Shown here piece by piece: positions 53,081 through 63,589 of a stretch of DNA of 64,000 nt. The stretch's first letter is position 1; every line of letters starts with the position of its first letter. Below the pieces are notes generated by a model. It did not search any database and was not told where the DNA came from. It saw nothing but the letters and a program-made list of their open reading frames with translations. Origin of the DNA: Aphrocallistes beatrix (lineage: Eukaryota; Porifera; Hexactinellida; Sceptrulophora; Aphrocallistidae); NCBI GenBank assembly GCA_963281255.1, contig OY725496.1, positions 2,666,001 through 2,730,000 on the forward strand, written 5' to 3'. Made by a program: the position numbers and the translations under genes.

Positions 53081-53532
53081 CACTGCCTGAACAAAAGTAT
53101 TCGTACACCCCATAATTCCCCATACAAATAGTTATAATACTGATTTATTTAGCGAATCAAGGTATTTAATTGGTAAGAGATACGCTTAATTTAACTTCAA
53201 ATTCGAATTCTCCATATTCGAATTACTCACTTTTGAATCTTTCAACTTGTTTACACTCCCACAAGGTTAAAAATTTTCAAACTGTGCCACCTCATACCAA
53301 CCAATGCCATCATATACAATGGTGATCACTCGTGACATGTGGCATAGGAAAGCAAATGCTGAAAATACTTAATCTTGAAGAAGAGTAATTAAGTTGAAAA
53401 CTTATAAAGTGAGTAATTTGAATGTGGAGAATTCGAATTTGAAGTCTAATTAAGTGTACCTCTTACCAATTAAATACCTTGACTCGCTAAATAAATCAGT
53501 ATTATAACTATTTGTATGGGGAATTATGGGGT
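53081..53532. mobile_element. Tc1-like MITE family Y, copy 2, right end lost
   Basis: It begins in a CATA microsatellite with CACTGCCTGAACAAAAGTAT. It is about 93% identical to the nested copy at 13464-13937 by eye. It ends at GGGGAATTATGGGGT, about 26 bp short of the expected terminus. Confidence 0.88.
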
Positions 53533-53534
53533 AA

Positions 53535-54589
53535 TTATCCATTAAGGTTAGGTTGTTCTCGATCGACGAAATAACTTTCCACACTGTGACAATAGCTTCG
53601 ATGACAGAGCAACAATAAGAGTTTCAATATCATACTTACGAGTATGTTTGGATATTAATGAATTTTCCAATTGACATAGGATGAATTGAAGACGTACTAA
53701 ATATTCATATAGCTGATCAGTCGAATCATTATCTGGTGAAGCAATGAGCAACTCAATAGCGCGTCGTATGTGTCTGGTTGCTTCATTAACATGGTGTTGG
53801 AACGAAGCATTAGCGAGTTCTAGAAAGATATCTGAAGACTTGGCGGTGGTAGATGATTGATCAAGTTCTTCCAATAAAATATCAATGTGCCGTATGTCGT
53901 TGATAGTAGGTAAGGATAGCAAAATGTTTTGACCATCACGACATCCAATAGTGTGTAGTGTATCAGTTATTGTTAACGAAGGAGCAATAAAAATACTGTT
54001 GTTCATGATACAGGGCTTGATGAAATGTAGACTTGTAGGATCGGTGGACCAACTAGTCCACTGTTTAGGCAAATCGAATGGTTTTCGTTTAGACACTAAT
54101 TCTTGTAGCGTGGTTACTTTATATTGTTCTTCTTCAAGCCGAAATTCTCCTAAACTCTGTTCTACAGCTATAAAGAATAACTTATCATCCCGGGCTGAAC
54201 GGTCTAATCGCTGTGGTTTAGAATGTGAAGATGAAGATAAGTAACTGGGACAGTTAGGGAGGACTCTGAGGATTGCGTTTTTACGTAATTTGGGAATAGT
54301 TCGCTGAATTCCCAAAACCGATCCATCCAGTTGAGGTATTGAGAAATTGGTCTCGATGTCTTCGGGAAGAAAATGTTTCGCACAGACATATGTTCTTCAG
54401 GTCTTCAATACCTTCACTGGAGAGTGCTCGCAACCACTGATTGACCAAGTCAAGTGGACTCGGGAGTTTGAAAACTGGAGTATAAGGTTCTCCTGCATAG
54501 TTGCTTCGGCATCCTGGTGCAGAACACTTGTTGGGCATTACGTTATAAGCCAATAAAACAATATAGGTTTCAAATACTTGAGTGATCAA
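53535..54589 (-). pseudogene. second P-type THAP transposase, 5' half only
   Basis: The minus-strand frame at 54535 starts MPNKCSAPGCRSNYAGEPYT, the same THAP head as 39869 (C5-x4-C10, FKLP, W). A frameshift follows LKNICLCETF, within the C-x2-H region. The chain goes on as GIQRTIPKLRKNAILRVLPN (54315 on), LPKQWTSWSTDPTS, LPTINDIRHIDILLEEL and LVRLQFILCQLEN, all in the order of the first copy but clearly diverged, so this is another P subfamily. It stops near 53548, where sequence next to the truncated MITE begins. The catalytic C-terminal half is missing. I see no 32-bp P terminus here. The open frames 53951-54244 and 54347-54556 are shadows. Confidence 0.85.
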
Positions 54590-54910
54590 GTTGTTTAATA
54601 ATCTAAACTCATAAAATATAAAAAATATTTTTTAAAATCAATTGACTGGGGGGGAAAATATACGTAATGAGAATAATAATATTCTCTAGCCATATACGCC
54701 AGCACAATGGAAACATTTAACTAATTTAGAATATTTAATAATATAATATAGCTATTGTTGTATGAGGAAATGCATTGCTAATTACCATTTAAGGAAATTT
54801 TCAAGATTATGGGTAATTAACAAAATGGCCTTCGAAAATATCCATGGTACAAATCCAAAGTCCAATGAAAAGGCCTGATTATAACGTAGGTCACGGATAT
54901 ATACTTAATT
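54590..54910. other. no gene recognised
   Basis: This is AT-rich DNA upstream of the second P-type gene. The expected P terminus was sought and not found. Confidence 0.5.
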
Positions 54911-54994
54911 TCTCTCAAAAAAGCATAGCAGGAATAGAATTCCTTCTCAATTAAATTAAAACGAGTCTAAAAATAAACAATATTGCATACTTAA

Positions 54995-56925
54995 GGATAC
55001 CGCCCTCGAATAACATCGCCTGACAATTTAAAAAATTTGAAATTTTTTATTGCTAGTTCCATCTCGGATTATTGAGTAGTCTACCATCTAATCGTACTTG
55101 TTGGACGGTTTTATTTTGATATTCTAGAACTGAGCACCTAAAGCTCAGTCGTACTAAAAATCGGAAAGTTATTCGTGCATTTGCGGCGCATTCATCAATT
55201 ATTTTCAAACTTATCTGATATTTTTAAAATTATATGAACCTCAAAATGGTTTTGGCCCTTTTAAATATTATAAAACAGATGAATTTAGAAAAAGAGGCAC
55301 TTAAAATCCAATCAAAAATATCTTTATGAGGGACTTCATTTCTAAAATGCTCGGGAAATGGTCGTTGTGATATTAGCTATTGTGTATAGAAAATAATTCT
55401 GAACAGTTAAAAAAAAAATTTATTCAGATCCGACCATTAGTTCGTAAGTTATAGTATATTGTAGGTAAAGTTCGGACATCAAACCACTCTATCAGGCCCC
55501 GAAAATGCTCGATGTCAATGCTTAAAAACTATTGAAGATATATTATCTATTATAATATTAAATGAAAGGATATATATGATAATATATAGGTTCCTCAAAC
55601 ATCTCTTTGTAAAAAAGTAAATATTTCTTGACTTATCATCGATTTTATTGTAATACAAATTCTATGGAGAACTTTGAATATATTAGAAAATGGCGAATAT
55701 TGTCATGAAATAAGTTCCCAAAGTAGCTATTATACTAAAAAAACAATGCAATAGTCACTAGCAATGTATACAGAAATTTTGAAGCACTCAAGATGATTAT
55801 TTTGGAAGTTCAAAGCATTTATCTCCAAAATTCGGTCAAAGCCCCCCATTTATGGTCCAAAAATAGATTCCTCCATATCTCGGGAAAAATACACCCAAAT
55901 TCTTAGCTCTCAATTCCTAATATACTTTTCAAGACGGTATATATCTGATTCTTAAATAATAAGTGTACTACATGGAATGGAATGCTAAGTCTTAAATTTT
56001 TAACACGTGATGACGTAGCATTTTTCGAAAATCCTAACTTGAAAACTAAAAGTCGTAGACTCTCGCTCTAACTTCCTAATATACTTTTTAGAAGCTCTTT
56101 ATTCATTCTAAACCGATGAATTATACTTTGTAGTGCTAGGAATATGAATTATATTCCCTAATTGGTTCAAAATATTCGGGGTTAGAGGCCTCAACGTAAT
56201 TTGTAAATTTTCAGTGTAATTTTGCTATTTTCACAAAAATCTGTTGGAATACATCTAATTCATTAGTATACATGCGATTAAATGCCCATGGATGCTTTTA
56301 TTTATCGTTAATAGCTCATTTTACATCATTCTTAACATCAAAACTTCAAATCCCTATATCTCTGGACTTTAAAATTCCAAAATTGACCGTCTTTCAAAAA
56401 TTTTAACTCAAAATTGCTTTGAGACAGAGGTTTGGAAATTTCAGGAGTTGTTCCATATCATTAGGCGATGAGCATAGGACCACTCGATTTTCGATATATT
56501 ATAAATTTGTGATTTTATTGCTGATTTCCAATGAAAATCGGGCTTTTTTCGCCGTTTTTTGGCAATCTTTTTTCAAACCCCTATAAAATTAATAATTTTG
56601 GTCATTTTAACTTTCTTTTGGTTCTATGCGATTGCAAATTTTATAGACTATATATGAAAAATTTTTCGAAGCATTTGATCCAAACATGTGTTTCAAAAAA
56701 ATCACAGAGTGGAGGAGGGCTTACCATTAAGATGTGCTAGGGGAAAACGAAAAAAAAACGACTTTGAGACGCTGTAACTCAAAAACTTGAAATGCGAACC
56801 AAAAACTGTTTGGCATGTCTCAATATTTTTTAATTGCACTACCTGCCCACGCTTAACATCTTATATATCTCTATTCTTGATATATGCTGTAAGCCAAACC
56901 TATGGATTTTTCACGGGCGGTATCC
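54995..56925. mobile_element. 1.93-kb non-coding TTAA element
   Basis: TTAA flanks both ends (54991-54994 and 56926-56929). The empty site CTTAAT is visible in neighbouring satellite units. The inverted ends are short: GGATACCGCCC. A TTAA target fits piggyBac or Kolobok-type elements, but the ends match neither well and I find no transposase. The interior repeats motifs such as TTCCTAATATACTTTT. Confidence 0.75.
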
Positions 56926-57245
56926 TTAATTTCTTTAATTCAAATTGAAACGTGGCAAGAATAGAATTCCTTTTCGACTAAATGGAAACGAGTATAAAAA
57001 TAAACAATATTGCACACTTAATTACTCTCAAATAAGCATGGCAAAATAGAATTCATTCTCGACTAAATGGAAACGAGAGTCTAAAATTAAACAATATTGC
57101 ATACTTAATTTCTTTATTTCAAATCGAAACATGGTAAGAATAGAATCCCTTCTCGACTAAATGGAAACGAGAGTCTAAAAAAAACAATATTGCATACTTA
57201 ATTTCTTTATTTTCAAATCGAAACGTGGCAAGAATAGAATTCCTT

Positions 57246-57575
57246 GGGACGCAGGAATTTTACCTAAAGAAATTCGGGAAGTAGGAAAATGAGCTAAATT
57301 CGAAGTAGGAAAAAGACCTAAAACGTACTAAGTAGGAATAAGACCTAAAATGCAACACAGTATCCCCTCGTACGAATAAAAATGCCACTTTCACACTCAA
57401 TTGAACACTATTTCAAACCTAAAATACCCACTTTCTCTCTATCTCAATTTTAGGTCTTATTCCTACTTCACCCGTTTTAGGTCAAATTCCTACTTCGATT
57501 TTAGGTTATTTTCCTACTTCCCAAATTTCTTTAGGTCAAATTCCGATTTGATTTTTGGTCAAATTCCGCGTTCCC
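57246..57575. mobile_element. 330-bp MITE with 8-bp TSD and AAGTAGGAA repeats
   Basis: AATTCCTT directly flanks it (57238-57245 and 57576-57583). The inverted ends are GGGACGCAGGAATTT and GGGAACGCGGAATTT. The arms consist of about 20-bp units such as AAGTAGGAATAAGACCTAAA. The superfamily is uncertain. hAT is possible from the TSD length, but the GGGAC start is atypical. Confidence 0.8.
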
Positions 57576-57656
57576 AATTCCTTCTCGACTAAATAGAAAC
57601 GAGAATCTAAAAATAACAATATTGCATACTTAAAGCCTTAAAGATACAGTACCTGA

Positions 57657-58116
57657 ACGAAAGTATTCAAACACTATTCGAAACTTCCATACAAATAGTA
57701 TCAAATTGGACCTATTGAAAAAAGGAACATGTACTCAAACAGTAGAAAATATTCAATTTTTTATTTCAACTTCGTAATCTTCTAATTACTCGAAATTTTG
57801 AGTCTCAACTCAATTAGTTATTCTTATGTAGAAAATTATCAACCTCTGCCACTTTGTGCCACTAATCGCCATCATCTATAATGGCTGTGACTTGGGACAA
57901 GTAGCATCAAGTATCAAATGTTGATATTTATTAACTTGGGAGTTAGTAATTAAGTTGAGGATCTCAATTATGAGTAATCAGAATGTTTTAGTTTACGAAT
58001 TTGAAATAAAAAGTATTCCTTACGGTTTGAGCACATATTCCTTTATGAATAGAGTCACTTTAATACTGCTCGTATGGACGTTTCTGTGGTGGTCGAATAC
58101 TTTTTTTCGGATCCTG
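57657..58116. mobile_element. 460-bp Tc1-like MITE
   Basis: TA-CAGTACCTGAACGAAAGTAT to ATCCTG-TA. The arms pair (CTTCCATACAAATAGTATCA). The core is GCCACTTTGTGCCACT ... CATCATCTATAATGG. It is the closest relative of 27470. The plus-strand frame 57955-58236 is an accidental reading of its right arm. Confidence 0.85.
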
Positions 58117-58735
58117 TACTTCACATTTCAACATAAAATTGGAGCGCCCCCACTCCTTTTTTTAGCAAAGTGCCACAACCCCAGCTGGTTGCTATTGTTA
58201 TTTAGTTCAATATTTACTAGAGAGAACTCCCACTAAGTGTAATTTGCATTTGGCATTACTGACTTATTTATATCCAACTTGTATGTGCTAGTGCAATACA
58301 TGTATGCCAATTCTTAATTCAGTTATTCTCAATAAACTCTAGACTGTGTCATTGACTAATATTAGAGCCCAACATAATAACCGAATTATCCACAATGGCG
58401 ACGAATCAACCTGTGGTCCCAACTTTGGGAGAGAAGGAGCGGATTGCCGAATGAAGAATCATTTTTGAATAGGGTTGCCAGACGTCCGGGTTTCGAGCCA
58501 TTTGTCCAGAGCCCGGGAATGGGATGAATTTGTCCGGGTTTGGAGAATTTTGAGTCCTGTCCGACTACTCACTACTCAGGACTGTCAATATATTCTATCC
58601 GTATCTAAGTTATTTAGTTAGCTATTGTTCTGCTGCAAACGTGTCACTCTCTAATATTTGAAGAAAGAGTGCAAGTTTGTGAAATTTGGATTATTACTGA
58701 TTTGTAATGCTACCATAGTGTACGTTAGGGATGGG

Positions 58736-59017
58736 GAAAAATGCATTTTTTGTCAGATCATGTTCTCTAGGTGTGCAAAAGTTGCCTTAGCACATTTTAA
58801 GTAAATTCCCAAAGTTTTCAATTTGTTCAATGTTAACAACTTGCACATTCAAACAGTCGGTGTGTAGGATAATTTGAGGGGGTTTTTATCCGATTTTTTG
58901 TATTTTTAAGCCAATATCTCAATTAGAATGGATGTTAAGTCTATAATATTTATTTTAAGTGTAAATATATTTGTAATACTAACTTATAATCACATTTAAC
59001 ACGGTAAACACAAGTGA
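58736..59017. repeat. left long inverted repeat of the 3.6-kb transposon
   Basis: ATGCATTTTTTGTCAGATCA through TAAACACAAGTGATAATG is the inverse of 61454-61730, at about 90% identity by eye. Confidence 0.9.
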
Positions 59018-59028
59018 TAATGAAACAA

Positions 59029-60960
59029 TTATACTTGATAGTCCTTCTTCATTGCGAATGAAGGCATCTCCTGTCTGGAATTTACTGTATTGACAACCTT
59101 TCCATGTCGATTATCATGCCCGTAAACTTGTTTTGATGCTCTTGTCACTTCTTTCACTGCTCTTTCAACTCCTTGTGAATGGCAGGGGTATTTTGAAATG
59201 TGAATGGTTTCAGTTTTCGCTTTGATGATATCTTCATTAGAAAGAATATCTAGCATTGGAGGTGGTGATATAGTAGTCTCACACTCAGACCAAGTTATCA
59301 TATCCATGTAATTTTCCGCTTGAAAATTTATTTTAGGAACTACAAATTGGAAGCTACTAAGAGGATGTTTTCAGGATGAGCAAAGAATCCATTTCTCTGA
59401 ATTACCGGGTATATAATCTGCTTGTCAGTTGGAGAAAGAAATGTTAGAGTGATATAGTACGTAGAATAGGTTATGACTCCCATCTGTACAATAAGGATTA
59501 CTCTTGACTCGAAACCACATGGGGCGTATATATTAAATACATAATTGACTATCCTGGTTAGATTTATTGATGGTTCTCTACTGGACATGTACAGTCTTAA
59601 AGCACGATTTGCAGTTAACCATCGAGAATGATTTAGTGGGCAAATTATGTTCGATGCAAAGCTCATATCAGACAGTTCCGGACCTCCTTGAATAGCAAGA
59701 CAAGCTTCATACAAATATAATTGGTCAGTACTAAGATCTTTTAGTATATCCTGTGAAATCGGTGCCACTCTCCCTGGAACCGGAATGAATTTTACAATAG
59801 GAAATTTATGAACTTCCCCATGAAGTTGTGATCCAATTTCTCCACTAAAGTGGAGCAAACATATGAGCCATTGGAGCGGGCGATCTAATTCAGATTCAAT
59901 ACGAGCAATGACTCCAGCATGTTTTCCAACATTAACATTCGTACCGTCAGCCAGTATTGAATGAATCGTTTTATCAGATTCCGTATTATAAATTACTGAC
60001 ATCAGTTCCTTTGAAATATCTTAGAACATCCTGATTCAGGAGAGATATGGTCAACATAGTCCCTGGTTCGGAAGTTATGACACAATGTTCTTCTTTGAGT
60101 GATGCACGACTGTGTTGTGTGACACCAAATGCGTCTTCTACATTGTTGATAGACAATGTTTCATCTTTGCGGCCATCAAATCCGATGCAAGTCAAATTTG
60201 TTAGGTCTTCTGATCGTATTCGAATTTCTTTCTTTCTTCAATATTTCCTTTGATATATAACCTTATCTCTAGAAAGAATATTCATAGTAGTCAGCAAATC
60301 AAGGTCCTGAAGAACTGCATTTGCAATTGCACAACCAGCAGTGTCACTTATTGAGAACCTGTCAAGTACTTTACACAAATGAGGATATGAAAATCGATTT
60401 TGTTTTCACTTTGTGGCAATCTGCTAGAACATGGATAAAATTCGTCATCATCTTCATCGCTCTCTTCTCCCTGAATCTCGCTGAGGATTTCATCATTCTC
60501 AATGCAAAACAGATCAGGAGTATTGTCTCTAACATTCCCGTAACTTTGCAATTGTCGTTGTTGCTCTCTGCTCTCTCGAGCTTGGATTTTGGCTGTAGCT
60601 AGATTATCAATACCACCAATAAATTGATTTCTGATGATCTTTTGATCGCATTAAAATTCCCATTCCATATTAGGGATTTTAACTTTGCATCTGCAATTCG
60701 CTCTGGTAATATTGTTATCGAAGCATCTGCAAGGGCTGACATCAAACAATAGTTTAAATTTGGATAATTCGTTCTCGAAGTTTCCCAAAATCTTATTCCT
60801 TTGAAAGCGCTTTGATAGAGTCTGAGCCGTACTATAGAAGGTTCTAATTTTGTTGGATATGCTGTGAGGTTTAATAGTAGGAATACTTCGCATGTTCAAC
60901 CTCTGCACAACTTCATCTGAAACTATTTCGCAGATTTGTAATAAAGTAAATTATCTGTAA
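59029..60960 (-). pseudogene. transposase-like protein of a widespread, poorly named arthropod family
   Basis: On the minus strand the order is: SISNKIRTFYSTAQTLSKRF, a Cys-rich head (LFDVSPCRCFDN ... CRCKVKIP ... EWEF), QFIGGIDNLATAKIQ, an acidic linker (EESDEDDDEFYP), LTCIGFDGRKDETL, KEEHCVITSEPG, then LADGTNVNVGKHAGVI, RPLQWLICLLHFSGEIGSQL, PLNHSRWLTANRALRLYMSS and PVIQRNGFFAHPENILLVAS. I recall this block order (DGTNxNxG, RPLQWLICLLH, LSHSRWLTxANRxLRLY, QRNxFFAHPENLLL) from many uncharacterised arthropod proteins. The DGTN and SRW blocks suggest an RNase H-like nuclease, which is inference. Frames change at about 60640, 60350, 60195, 60000 and 59340, so this copy is dead. It fills the space between the long inverted repeats. 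Confidence 0.75.
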
Positions 60961-61453
60961 TCAAGATCCCGATGGTAAAAAAATGATATTACCACGTCAT
61001 TACATGTTGGTAATTGGTTAATGGGCATTTGACGATGACCTGAATAAATTATGTTCGCATTGCTGCCGAGTTAGAGGCATTTGAAATCAATTATAGAAAC
61101 AGGAACAAATATGTATAAATATCAGAATTATGATAGTTTGAAATTCAAACACTAAATACCTAACAAATAATGAAATGGCCATTGATAGATTCCTGTGATA
61201 AACTTCATTTTCCAAGTAGAGTGGGTCATATTACCTTTCAACACATGTAATATGATAATTCGCATTCCAAATATTTCAAATAGCATCGTGGTTGATAATT
61301 AAGAGGGAGAAAAAATGTACTAGTACATGTAGTATATTCGTACAAACTATGATGTAACTGTTCAAACCCAAATCAAAGCAATAAATCTCAATATTACGTA
61401 AATGTGCTGGTTATTCTGTATTTCTGTTTAAATTAGGCATAGATGACTGGAAT

Positions 61454-61730
61454 CACTTGTGTTTATCGTGTTAAACGTGATTATAAATTAGTATTACAAA
61501 TATATTTACACTTAAAATTAAAATTATACACTTAACATCCATTCTAATTGAGATATTGGCTTAAAATACAAAAAATCGGATAAAAACCCCATCAAATTAT
61601 CCTACACACCGACTGTTGGAATGTGCAAGTTGTTAACAAATTGAATGAAACCTTGGGAATTTACTTAAAATGTGTTAAGGCAACTTTCGCACACCTAGAG
61701 AACATGATCTAACAAAAAAATGCATTTTTT
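61454..61730. repeat. right long inverted repeat of the 3.6-kb transposon
   Basis: CACTTGTGTTTATCGTGTTA through GATCTAACAAAAAAATGCAT, the inverse of 58736-59017. Confidence 0.9.
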
Positions 61731-62120
61731 AACTGCCTAACATGTTTCGTAATGAGTATACTTGGAATCTTCTTTTTGTTTCTGTGTTCAATGGCTTCAA
61801 CGATGAATTATGATATGTAGATATGTAGTCACGTGGGTCAAGGGTCATTTTATGTGTCTTTGCAGCTCTGGTTTACAGTGAATTACCTACATTCAAATTG
61901 TTATTTCAAAATTTATTATCTGAGATTTTAGTTTACCCGCAATAACTAATAGACGAAATATAATTTATATTTTCTCTTGATTATTTATGTATTATGTATA
62001 TTTTGACGATAAGTTATTGATACAAATTTAAAATTAGATAACATTACAATAAGCATTTTTTTAGAGAATAAATTATGTCCGGGTTTGGCCTTTTGAAAAT
62101 CTGGCAACCCTATTTTTGAA

Positions 62121-62835
62121 GCTAGCACCGAGACGATCCGTGCTCAGGAGAGAGGAGAGAAAAGGGTAATACAGATGATTCCGGCATATCTAAATCGTTG
62201 TTTTGAAGAAAGAGAATGTGTACGCGAAGTCATAAAGTAGGAGGAAACTGCTCGCGAAGCACTCGATGCTATTGCTACCACACTGGATCCACCAATAGAT
62301 CAGTACAGGTCCAGGCAAGACCTCTGCCGGCTGACATGGCAATCAGGTGAGTCCATCGATTATTTATTCTACAAAGCTAAGCGTTTGGCAGCCGAAGCCG
62401 GGATAGATTTGCTTCTCAACTTCTCAACGGCTTCTCAACTCCCTCGCGATGTTGAGGCCAAGATCAAGGGGAAACTTCGTCCGGCGTCGCCAACCACCCA
62501 GGCTAAAATTGACGAACAGGTCGACGAAATGTTGCGGCATAGAATATGTCGTCCTTCCAACTCACCATGGAGCAGTCCGATCATACTCGTTACTAAGAAA
62601 GACGGGGACCCGATTCGTTGTCGACTGTGCACTCAATGACTTGACTCGAAAGGACGCATATCCGATGACAAATACGCGGGATATATTGGACTGTTTGCAC
62701 GGGGACAAGTATTATTCCTCGCTAGATTGCGCGAGTGCATATTGGGGAGTTGCAGTAGACCAGGACGATAAGGCGAAAACAGCGTTCTCGACCCCGCGCG
62801 GCCACTTTGAGATGACGATAATGGCGTTTGGATCA
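62121..62835 (+). pseudogene. Ty3/gypsy gag end and reverse transcriptase fragment
   Basis: Recognisable blocks are MLRHRICRPSNSPWSSPI and DCALNDLTRKDAYPMTNT, then LDCASAYWGVAVDQ and FSTPRGHFEMTIMAFG. They correspond in order to the N-terminal half of a Metaviridae reverse transcriptase. It is a fossil and not functional. Confidence 0.8.
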
Positions 62836-62900
62836 GTGTATCTTTTAAGGATTAAAACAAATTTTTTTGTTCTTTTTAGGATTAAAAAAAATATATTACG

Positions 62901-63075
62901 TATATTGGATTTTTATTAATATGAATTCAAAAATTTCAAAAAGCACTGTCGAATTCATGGATGGCAAGTTTTACATTATTTTGAATAGAACATTCAGTTT
63001 GAGAGCTATTTAGTTGAAATATTGGTAAATACCTATCAACCTCATTTGAGGATGGTCGCAACTTGGAGAGTGTCA
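62901..63075. other. spacer, no gene
   Basis: This is AT-rich DNA between the retroelement fossil and the next Helitron. Confidence 0.5.
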
Positions 63076-63459
63076 TCCTTACTATTAAAACTCGATTAAT
63101 GTTTGTATATATATATATATATATATATCTGTATCGAAATGATTGAAGAAGCTACCGGGCGCAGAAAGCTGATTTTTTGCATGTGGGAGTCTTTTGGCTA
63201 TGGCTCCAGTAAGTTCTGAGCTCAGAGCAAAATGTCGACTCATCATGGAATTATGACGTCATTGTCACCTTTTTAAAAGTTAAGCAACACAGTTATTCGG
63301 GCATAACTCAGCCAGTATAAGAGATAGAAGGCTGAAATTTTAATAGAATCTGTATACTAACATACCTCACATATGATACAACAATCATCAAAAAATGACG
63401 ACTCATCACTTCGCTATGACGTCATCATTACTCATCAAAATTTTAAAAAAGCGCGCTTG
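63076..63459 (+). mobile_element. Helitron HelA copy H12, both ends kept, tail deleted
   Basis: TCCTTACTATTAAAACTCG follows A at 63075, and GCGCGCTTG ends at 63459 before T. Between AAAATTTTAAA and the last 12 bases about 150 bp, including the GGCGGACAC hairpin, are missing. AT tract and TGACGTCATTG are present. Confidence 0.88.
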
Positions 63460-63589
63460 TTTATAGAATTTCCCGAGGTCGGAATTGAGACGTTTTTATT
63501 ATCAAATGCGTTTATATATAATTCTTCGTTAATTGACATGGATCGGTCATGAAATGTCTGGTTTCTGAAATAACTACCTTAAGGTTGGT

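Larger units (their letters stand above)
54911..57640 (+). repeat. tandem repeat of about 100 bp, split by two insertions
   Basis: Units contain GGCAAGAATAGAATTCCTTC, TCGACTAAATGGAAACGAGA and AACAATATTGCATACTTAAT. About five units are visible: one before 54995, three at 56930-57245 and one from 57576. The insertions are 54995-56925 and 57246-57575. It looks like a small satellite array. Confidence 0.85.
58470..62112 (-). mobile_element. 3.6-kb DNA transposon with 8-bp TSD and long internal inverted repeats
   Basis: TTTTTGAA directly flanks it (58462-58469 and 62113-62120). The ends are TAGGGTTGCCAGACGTCC and, inverted, TAGGGTTGCCAGATTTTC. About 280-bp inverted repeats at 58736-59017 and 61454-61730 lie further in and closely bracket the gene at 59029-60960. 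TAGGG ends and an 8-bp TSD are hAT-like. Either this is one element with subterminal repeats, or a long-TIR element (starting TAGGGATGGGG at 58727) nested in an outer one. Confidence 0.85.
58380..62900 (+). mobile_element. Ty3/gypsy retroelement fossil, split by a DNA transposon
   Basis: A start-like region at about 58395 (before 58469) and a gag/pol-like region at 62121-62835 read as one element once the insertion 58470-62112 is left aside. The right part has the Ty3/gypsy reverse transcriptase signature blocks (SNSPWSSPIILVTKKDG and, further on, KAKTAFSTPRGHFE). It is broken, and the 3' part with most of pol and a second LTR is absent. A 5' LTR may lie at about 58130-58380, but its ends are not clear. 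It is older than the inserted transposon. Confidence 0.7.

Noticed and set aside
52911-53123. Minus-strand frame with MYVCMSVRAQ as a secreted peptide
   Set aside because: It is a CATA microsatellite and MITE terminus read in frame.
57955-58236. Hydrophobic 93-codon frame as a membrane protein
   Set aside because: It reads through the right arm of a Tc1-like MITE into flanking DNA.
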